From the NCBI GenBank assembly GCA_016712105.1, contig JADJRU010000002.1, forward strand, positions 124,001 to 188,000: a DNA stretch of 64,000 bases. The letters run 5' to 3'. Below, piece after piece: positions 58,494-64,000 of this stretch. Numbering within the stretch: position 1 is the first letter of the stretch; each line of letters starts with the position of its first letter. The notes beneath the pieces are model-generated. The model did not search any database, was not told where the DNA came from, and worked only from the letters and a program-made list of their open reading frames with translations. The stretch comes from Ahniella sp. GTDB taxonomy: Bacteria > Pseudomonadota > Gammaproteobacteria > Xanthomonadales > Ahniellaceae. The position numbers and the translations under genes were made by a program.

Positions 58494-58892
58494 ATGTTCG
58501 GGTATGTGACGATCAAACATCTTCATGTCGCCTGTGTGGTGCTCAGCATTGGCTTGTTCGTGCTGCGTGGTGCCGGTGTGCTGGCCGGCGTCGGTATCGC
58601 CAATCATGCGCTCGTGCGTCGCCTGTCGATGGGCCTCGACACCTGCCTGCTGGTGTTCGCGATCTGGCTGACCGTGTTGCTGCAATTGACCCCACTCGCC
58701 GTGCCATGGCTCGGACTGAAGCTCTTGCTGCTGGTCGTTTACATCGTGCTCGGCACGTTTGCGCTCAAACGTGCGCGAAGCTGGCGCGGCAAGCTCCTCT
58801 GTTACCTCGCGGCAATCGCCACGGTGTTCTGGATGTATGGCATCGCCAAGGCGCATCACCCGCTGGGGTGGGTGCGCTGGTGGGGCGGGTAG
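58494..58892 (+). CDS. SirB family integral membrane protein
   Basis: 132 residues with four predicted membrane helices: TIKHLHVACVVLSIGLFVLR, LLVFAIWLTVLLQLTPLAV, LGLKLLLLVVYIVLGTFAL and LLCYLAAIATVFWMYGIA. The start MFGYVTIKHLHVACVVLSIG and the end AIAKAHHPLGWVRWW match the SirB2 family, whose function is not established. It begins 4 bases after fnr, suggesting the same transcript. Confidence 0.88.
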   Translation: MFGYVTIKHLHVACVVLSIGLFVLRGAGVLAGVGIANHALVRRLSMGLDTCLLVFAIWLTVLLQLTPLAVPWLGLKLLLLVVYIVLGTFALKRARSWRGKLLCYLAAIATVFWMYGIAKAHHPLGWVRWWGG

Positions 58893-58907
58893 TTCTACCG
58901 TCCGACC

Positions 58908-61136
58908 TTACCAGCGCCATTCCAGATTCATCGCAAGGTGCCGACCTGGCTGCGTGGCCAAGTCGATCTCGCGGGCATCAACAGCGATACCGCGTACTGA
59001 ACCCCAGGCCCACCAGCGCCGATCGGTCAGGTTGAACGCGCCGACATCGAGGTTCAGGTGGTCACCCAGTCGCCAGTTCCAGTAGAGATCGACCAGACCG
59101 ACGCCCGGTGTTTCGAATGCAGCTGGCGAACTCGGCGCGACCTGATCCTGTCGCGCGATCGCAGTACCGACCAGTTCGATCCGGTGGCGTGCATTCGCAC
59201 TCTCGAAGATCACGCCGAGTGTGGCCTTCGCCGGATCAATGCTGTTGAGCGGGACATCGCGTACGGTATCGGAGCCCTCGGTATAGGCGAGTCCGCCTTG
59301 CAGCGAAAAGCCCGCCCAGGGCAACGCCGATTCGCCGCGGAGTTCAATCCCACGAATGCTGGCTCGTGCGCGGTTCTGTGATTGGAAGACGAGCTGGCCT
59401 TGATCATTCCGGCCCAGGTTCACGCGGCTTTCGATCAGGTTTCGGTACCGGTTCTCGAACGCAACGATCTCGAGGTGACCCAGGGACCCGGACCACCGAG
59501 CGCCAAGTTCCAGGCCACGGCTGTGTTCTGGTTGCAGGTCGGGATTGGGCAGGGCGACATAGTTGAAGGCCGGGATGTTGAAGCCGATGTTCAGGTCTCC
59601 TGCCGGCGGCAGGCGGAACCCTTCGGCGTATTGACCAAAAATCTGCAGCGCCTCGGACGCTTGCCAGCGTGCCCCCAGTTTGGGGGTCAATGCTGCGTCA
59701 TCCAGATCGACCGGACGCTGATTCGGATTGTCCTCGACGTACATCACATCGGGTCGGGCATCGACGTTGAAGCGTTCCCAGCGTAAGCCCGGAATCAAGG
59801 CCCATTGTTCGCCGAGTTGAATCTCGTCCTGCCAGAACAGACCGAGTTCCGTCGACACGGTGTCCGGAAAATCGCGTACCGGAAATCGTTCGCCCAGAAT
59901 CATCGTCGAGACGGCGCCGGTGACCAGATTGGTTTCTCGGCCATCCCTGAGTTCTTCTGCGGATTGCCGGTTCATCGACAGGCCAAACACAAACCAGTGC
60001 TCGGCGCCGAACCACGATGTGCGCCGTTCGCCCAGAAGGTCCGCTGAAACACTGTCCTGCTCGAACAGGAACCGCCGATCGCGCCGGTTTGCGGGTGTGC
60101 GCGGCGGTTCGGCATCCCGCCACTGTTGCGTGTTCTGGTCGATGCGCGATCGCGACATCGACAAGGACGAGTTGAGTGCGTCGAGCCCCATGATCCCTGC
60201 GGGCCACTCGAATGTCAGGCTGGCGCGCTGGTCGAGCTCTGCATCCGATGCAGACATCGCGTTGGTGCTGGCATATTGGGCGGGGCCACGGACGAAAGAC
60301 CGAAGATCGGTGTTGATGTCGGCTTCGCGTTGCTCCAAGGTCAGTGCCAAGGTTCCGGGCAGGATCAAGTCGCTGCGCAGCTTCAGTAAACCCGTCTGCT
60401 CATGCCGATCCTGTGGATTGGCCGAAAGCCCGCCGGGTCGCGGCTGGGTCGAACGCTCATGGCCCTGGCGATCCACGAGTGCCAGCAACCAGTCGATCTG
60501 CCCCAGATGCTGCGCAGCGCTTGCCGAACTGGTCACCGAATCGTCGCGACCATTGGCACCCGCGCGAGCCCGGACGGCGAAGTCGCCCGCCACGTCCTCG
60601 AGAAGATCTTGCGGGGACAAGGTATGAAAATTGACCACGCCTGCCAGGGCTTCGCTGCCATGCAGGGTCGACGCCGGGCCACGTAGCATCTCGGTACGGG
60701 ACAACAGCGCAGGTTCCACCGCGTTCCGGGTGCCGCGGGAGAAACTGCCCACGGCAAACGCATCCCGAACCGGAACGCCGTCGACGCTCATGCCCACACG
60801 GTTGCCATCCAGGCCCCGAATCGAAAAGCCACTGGCGCCGAATCGGCTCGTTTCTTCGACAACACTGATGCCCGGTTCGTAGCGAACCAGATCGGCCAGG
60901 TCCTGGGCGAGATGCCGCTCGTTCTGGTCATGCTCGATCACACTGACGGTACCGGCGACCTGTCCGAGCATCTGATCGCGATGATTGCCTACACTGACAA
61001 TGGTTTCGAGGCGCGTGATCCCGGCATCGTTCTGGTCTGAGTGGGCTGCGGTATCTGCGATCGGGTCATCGGCAGCGTGCAGGCCCATCGACAGTGCGGC
61101 CAGGATGGCCATCATCAATACATTCTTGTTGCCCAT
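58908..61136 (-). CDS. TonB-dependent receptor, haem/haemoglobin receptor type
   Basis: An intact outer-membrane beta-barrel receptor of about 742 residues. A signal peptide (MGNKNVLMMAILAALSMGLH AA) and a TonB-box-like ITRLETIVSVG lead into the plug domain (IRGLDGNRVGMSVDGVPVRD; MLRGPASTLHGSEALAGVVN). In the barrel, AEGFRLPPAGDLN and ALPNPDLQPEHSRGLELGAR correspond to the FRAP/NPNL boxes of haemoglobin/haem receptors. It ends LAMNLEWRW, a barrel C-terminus with terminal aromatic. It is divergent from nirS with two FNR sites in between. Ligand is inferred as haem or a haemoprotein from family motifs. Confidence 0.88.
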   Translation of the reverse strand: MGNKNVLMMAILAALSMGLHAADDPIADTAAHSDQNDAGITRLETIVSVGNHRDQMLGQVAGTVSVIEHDQNERHLAQDLADLVRYEPGISVVEETSRFGASGFSIRGLDGNRVGMSVDGVPVRDAFAVGSFSRGTRNAVEPALLSRTEMLRGPASTLHGSEALAGVVNFHTLSPQDLLEDVAGDFAVRARAGANGRDDSVTSSASAAQHLGQIDWLLALVDRQGHERSTQPRPGGLSANPQDRHEQTGLLKLRSDLILPGTLALTLEQREADINTDLRSFVRGPAQYASTNAMSASDAELDQRASLTFEWPAGIMGLDALNSSLSMSRSRIDQNTQQWRDAEPPRTPANRRDRRFLFEQDSVSADLLGERRTSWFGAEHWFVFGLSMNRQSAEELRDGRETNLVTGAVSTMILGERFPVRDFPDTVSTELGLFWQDEIQLGEQWALIPGLRWERFNVDARPDVMYVEDNPNQRPVDLDDAALTPKLGARWQASEALQIFGQYAEGFRLPPAGDLNIGFNIPAFNYVALPNPDLQPEHSRGLELGARWSGSLGHLEIVAFENRYRNLIESRVNLGRNDQGQLVFQSQNRARASIRGIELRGESALPWAGFSLQGGLAYTEGSDTVRDVPLNSIDPAKATLGVIFESANARHRIELVGTAIARQDQVAPSSPAAFETPGVGLVDLYWNWRLGDHLNLDVGAFNLTDRRWWAWGSVRGIAVDAREIDLATQPGRHLAMNLEWRW

Positions 61137-61192
61137 GGTGGCGGTTCCTCGATCTGTTGCCGACATCCTTCGTCCATGCAGCCGCTCGCGCT

Positions 61193-61206
61193 TTGATCGA
61201 GATCAA
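61193..61206. promoter_or_regulatory. Perfect FNR/Anr box between TonB receptor and nirS
   Basis: TTGATCGAGATCAA is a perfect dyad matching TTGATNNNNATCAA at every defined position. Its centre is 63.5 bases before the TonB receptor ATG and 137.5 bases before nirS. An FNR regulator gene is 3 kb away. A Dnr/NNR-type NO regulator would recognise the same motif. Confidence 0.82.
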
Positions 61207-61253
61207 ATCCGGAGCGGACTTTTCACACCAGCATCCGACTCACGCACGTTCAC

Positions 61254-61267
61254 TTGATCCATATCAG
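61254..61267. promoter_or_regulatory. FNR/Anr box upstream of nirS
   Basis: TTGATCCATATCAG matches the consensus with one mismatch at the last base. Its centre is 76.5 bases before the nirS ATG. A class II promoter with the box at -41.5 would put the nirS transcript start near 61302. It is 61 bases from the perfect box. Confidence 0.75.
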
Positions 61268-61336
61268 TTTCAGCGGCGATGGATCCGCGGAGACTGTGCA
61301 CCGAGAAACCCCGATTCGATTGAACAGGAGGACGGT

Positions 61337-63433
61337 ATGCATTATTCAAGGCTTATTCCCGGACTGGCAGCACTGCTGTTGAGTCCATTGACGTTGGCCA
61401 ATGATGTGGTCAATGAACGATTGCCGAAGCAGGGCAACCAGGCGGGCGAGGCGGCTTATCTTGCCAACTGCGCGGCTTGTCATCAGCCCGCAGGGACTGG
61501 ACTCCCCGGCGCCTTTCCGCCGCTGGCGGGCTCTGATTTCCTGACCAAGAACGACAAGAACAAAGTGATCTCGTCGATCCTGCAGGGCATTCAGGGTGAG
61601 TTGACCGTCAATGGCGTGAAGTACAACAACGTCATGCCGGCAATGAGTCATCTGTCCGATGCCGATGTCGCGAACATCGTGACCTATGTCTATCAGGCCT
61701 GGGGCAATACCGGCGGATCGGTCAGCACCAAGGAAGTTGCCGCAGCCCGCAAGTCGCTGGCGGTCTCGACCGATCCGGCACAGGGCTCACGCCACCCCGG
61801 TACCAAAGAAGCCGAGATGAAGTATCAGGCCGGCGCGTCGACCGTGAAGTCCGATCAGGTCGAAATGATCACCAGTCCGGATGCACCGTCGCTCAGCAAG
61901 ACGGAATTCAGTCGCGCCACGCAGATCTTCTTCGAACGCTGCGCCGGCTGCCATGGTGTGCTCCGCAAGGGTGCGACCGGTAAACCGCTGACACCGGATA
62001 TCACCCGTGCGAAGGGCACTCAGTATCTGGAAGCGCTGATCAATTACGGCTCACCGGCCGGCATGCCGAACTGGGGTACCTCGGGTGAGTTGAGCAAGGA
62101 AGAGGTCAACATCATGGCCCGATTCCTGCAGCATGATCCGCCGAGCCCGCCGGAATTCGGCATGAAGGAAATGAAAGACACCTGGAAGGTCATGGTGCCG
62201 GTCGACCAGCGGCCGACCAAGCCGATGCACAACCGCAATATCTCGAACTTCTTCGCGGTCACGCTGCGCGATGCAGGCAAGATGGCGATCATCGACGGCG
62301 ACAAAAAGGATATTGTTGCGATCCTGCCCACAGGTTACGCAGTGCACATCTCGCGCATGTCGGATTCGGGTCGATACATCTACACGATCGGTCGTGATGC
62401 CAAGATCGACCTGATCGACATGTGGATGAATCCGCCGCAGATCGTTGCCGAAATCAAGGTGGGTCTGGAAGCGCGTTCGGTCGAAACCAGCAAGTACAAG
62501 GGTTACGAGGACAAGTATGCGATTGCCGGCAGCTACTGGCCGCCGCAGTTCGTGATCATGGACGGCCCGACGCTGGAACCGAAGAAGATCGTCTCGACCC
62601 GCGGCATGACGGTGGATACGCAGGAATATCACCCGGAACCGCGCGTGGCCGCGATCGTCGCCAGCCACGAACATCCGGAGTTCATCGTCAACGTCAAGGA
62701 AACCGGCCGCATCCTGCTGGTCAACTACGCCGATATCGAAAACCTGCAGATCACCACGCTGGATGCAGCACGATTCCTGCATGACGGCGGATGGGACTCC
62801 ACACATCGTTACTTCATGACCGCTGCGAACCAGTCGAACAAGATCGCCGTGGTTGATTCGAAGGAACGCAAGATGGTGAGCCTGGTCGACGCCGACAAGA
62901 TCCCGCATCCCGGTCGTGGCGCGAACTTCGAGCATCCGAAATACGGTCCGGTCTGGGTCACGAGTGCACTCGGCAACGAGAAGGTCACGTTGATCGGTAC
63001 CGATCCGACCCACCACCCTGAGCACGCTTGGAAAGTGGTCGAAGTGCTCACCGGTCAGGGCGGTGGTTCGCTGTTCGTCAAGACGCACCCGAAGAGCAAA
63101 CACCTGTACGTCGACACACCGCTGAATCCGGACGTGAAGTTCAGCCAGACCGTCGCAGTGTTCGACACGACTGACCTGGCCAAGGGCTTCAAGGTGCTGC
63201 CGATCGCAGAATGGGCAAAACTGGGTCCGGGTCCGAAACGTGTCGTGCAGCCTGAGTACAACAAGGCTGGCGATGAAGTGTGGTTCTCGGTCTGGAGTGG
63301 CTCGAAGGAAGAGAGCGCTCTGGTGGTGGTCGATGACAAGACCTTGAAACTCAAGGCCGTGATCAAGGGCCCGGAGATGGTCACGCCGACCGGCAAGTTC
63401 AACGTGCACAACACGGTCGAAGACGTTTACTGA
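61337..63433 (+). CDS. nirS: Cytochrome cd1 nitrite reductase with an extra N-terminal cytochrome c domain
   Basis: The periplasmic enzyme reducing nitrite to NO in denitrification, 698 residues, intact. The start has AGGAGG 8 bases upstream. The signal peptide is MHYSRLIPGLAALLLSPLTL-AN. A first class I cytochrome c domain has CAACH (residues 45-49) and a Met-ligand candidate at VMPAM (100-103). After a linker, the NirS haem c domain has CAGCH (202-206). The d1 eight-blade propeller follows, with YAVHISRMSDSGRYIYTIGR, the conserved histidines in ASHEHPEFIVNVKETG and GWDSTHRYFMTAANQ, and FNVHNTVEDVY at the end. Canonical NirS is about 560-600 residues with one c-haem. Haem d1 biosynthesis genes are not in the window. 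Confidence 0.95.
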   Translation: MHYSRLIPGLAALLLSPLTLANDVVNERLPKQGNQAGEAAYLANCAACHQPAGTGLPGAFPPLAGSDFLTKNDKNKVISSILQGIQGELTVNGVKYNNVMPAMSHLSDADVANIVTYVYQAWGNTGGSVSTKEVAAARKSLAVSTDPAQGSRHPGTKEAEMKYQAGASTVKSDQVEMITSPDAPSLSKTEFSRATQIFFERCAGCHGVLRKGATGKPLTPDITRAKGTQYLEALINYGSPAGMPNWGTSGELSKEEVNIMARFLQHDPPSPPEFGMKEMKDTWKVMVPVDQRPTKPMHNRNISNFFAVTLRDAGKMAIIDGDKKDIVAILPTGYAVHISRMSDSGRYIYTIGRDAKIDLIDMWMNPPQIVAEIKVGLEARSVETSKYKGYEDKYAIAGSYWPPQFVIMDGPTLEPKKIVSTRGMTVDTQEYHPEPRVAAIVASHEHPEFIVNVKETGRILLVNYADIENLQITTLDAARFLHDGGWDSTHRYFMTAANQSNKIAVVDSKERKMVSLVDADKIPHPGRGANFEHPKYGPVWVTSALGNEKVTLIGTDPTHHPEHAWKVVEVLTGQGGGSLFVKTHPKSKHLYVDTPLNPDVKFSQTVAVFDTTDLAKGFKVLPIAEWAKLGPGPKRVVQPEYNKAGDEVWFSVWSGSKEESALVVVDDKTLKLKAVIKGPEMVTPTGKFNVHNTVEDVY

Positions 63434-63443
63434 GGAGCCGACC

Positions 63444-64000
63444 ATGGTCAGGCACACACGGATGTTTTGCGACGGCACTGGCTCTTGCCAGTGCCGGAGT
63501 GGGGGCGCAGGCTCAGCCTGCGCCCGCTGCCCCGGTTAATCCCTGGGCACTCGAATACGGCACGTTCTCGCTGGATTCCCGTTTGCGGTATGAGAGTGTC
63601 GACGATGCCGGTTTTGCCGACACCGCGACGGCGTTGACCTGGCGCAATCGCCTGGGTTTTCGCAGCAAGGCGTGGCATGGATTCAGCGTGTATGTTGAAG
63701 CTGAGGATGTCCGCGCGTTGATCGACGACTATCCGGTATCGGCTGCGGCCGGCAATACCCGGCCGGTGATCACTGATCCGGAAGGCGCTGAATGGAACCA
63801 GTTCAACCTCGTCTGGGACAGTGGTTCCGGGGTCAAGGCAACACTGGGGCGGCAGCGACTGGTGTTCGACAACCACAGGTTCTTCGGCAATGTCGGCTGG
63901 CGGCAGAACGAACAGACTTTCGATGCGGCGGCCGTGAACTGGACACTGCCCAACAACGGTGTGCTGGATGTGGTCTGGCTGGATGGGGTACATCGCATTT
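63444..64000 (+). CDS. Outer-membrane porin, alginate-export (AlgE)-like family, N-terminal part, frameshifted in the signal peptide
   Basis: It starts 10 bases after nirS. The leader reads MVRHTRMF, then, after one indel near 63465, ATALALASAGVGAQAQPAPA, a Sec signal. The mature part is beta-barrel-like: WALEYGTFSLDSRLRYESVD, ALTWRNRLGFRSKAWHGFSV, EWNQFNLVWDSGSGVKATLG, RQRLVFDNHRFFGNVGWRQN and EQTFDAAAVNWTLPNNGVLD. The RLRYE...LGRQRL...VGWRQNEQTFDA pattern is that of alginate-export-family porins, which occur widely outside alginate clusters. The gene runs off the window. The position suggests co-transcription with nirS, perhaps for anion passage (inference). Confidence 0.7.

Noticed and set aside
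62051..63478. 475-residue open frame antisense to nirS
   Set aside because: It is the complement of the d1 propeller coding sequence, His/Asp/Arg-rich without domain features.

Overview
The window looks like a chromosomal segment of a GC-rich gammaproteobacterium of the Xanthomonadales/Lysobacterales type. The main pointers are a pilG-pilI-pilJ-pilK-chpA-chpB-chpC twitching chemotaxis cluster beside gshB, the bamB-der and rodZ-pilF-rlmN-ndk neighbourhoods, and secreted proteins carrying an LFxDGFED tail motif. A cytochrome cd1 nitrite reductase with FNR sites indicates capacity for anaerobic nitrite respiration. The lineage call is inference from gene content and order.

Layout. 0-3.1 kb (minus): tsaC, ppa, an M23 peptidase, tonB and gshB, nearly all broken by single-base indels. 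3.3-16.8 kb (plus): the Pil-Chp chemosensory operon, with a very large ChpA kinase and an unusually long ChpB. 16.9-21.0 kb: a secreted amidohydrolase, then a poorly preserved stretch with a sulfite-oxidase-type molybdopterin domain gene and murJ (minus). 21.1-26.2 kb: rpsT, then rplU-rpmA-obgE, rpiA, an EVE-domain gene, 5-formyl-THF cyclo-ligase and a DegS/AlgW-like protease. 26.4-30.4 kb: petABC (cytochrome bc1) followed by sspAB. 30.4-34.0 kb: a conserved hypothetical, a patatin, a REP pair, a nitrilase-fold hydrolase and a SemiSWEET. 34.2-45.2 kb: two giant secreted proteins, a beta-helix/SPD-2-repeat protein and an S8 protease, sharing the LFxDGFED motif. 45.5-48.3 kb: hrcA, a rhodanese, about 1 kb of mosaic extragenic repeats, the SRP RNA and tRNA-Ser(GGA). 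48.3-55.2 kb (minus): der, bamB, yfgM-like, rodZ, pilF, rlmN, ndk. 55.4-64 kb: HiPIP, mtnB-mtnD-mtnC, an FNR regulator, SirB, a haem-type TonB receptor diverging from nirS, and the start of an outer-membrane porin.

How the parts connect. PilG, PilI, PilJ, PilK, ChpA, ChpB and ChpC would form one chemosensory pathway controlling type IV pili, and PilF (53 kb) is the pilotin for the same pilus. The bc1 complex and HiPIP supply electrons that could reach NirS. The FNR-type regulator at 57.7 kb has obvious candidate targets 3 kb away: two FNR palindromes between the TonB receptor and nirS, and a one-mismatch site in front of HiPIP.

Data quality. Many genes are interrupted by +/-1 frameshifts while family similarity continues in the next frame, often at short homopolymers. 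Because indispensable genes (ppa, tsaC, murJ, ndk) are hit, most are probably sequencing indels rather than real pseudogenes. Coordinates of those genes are given for the whole reconstructed locus.
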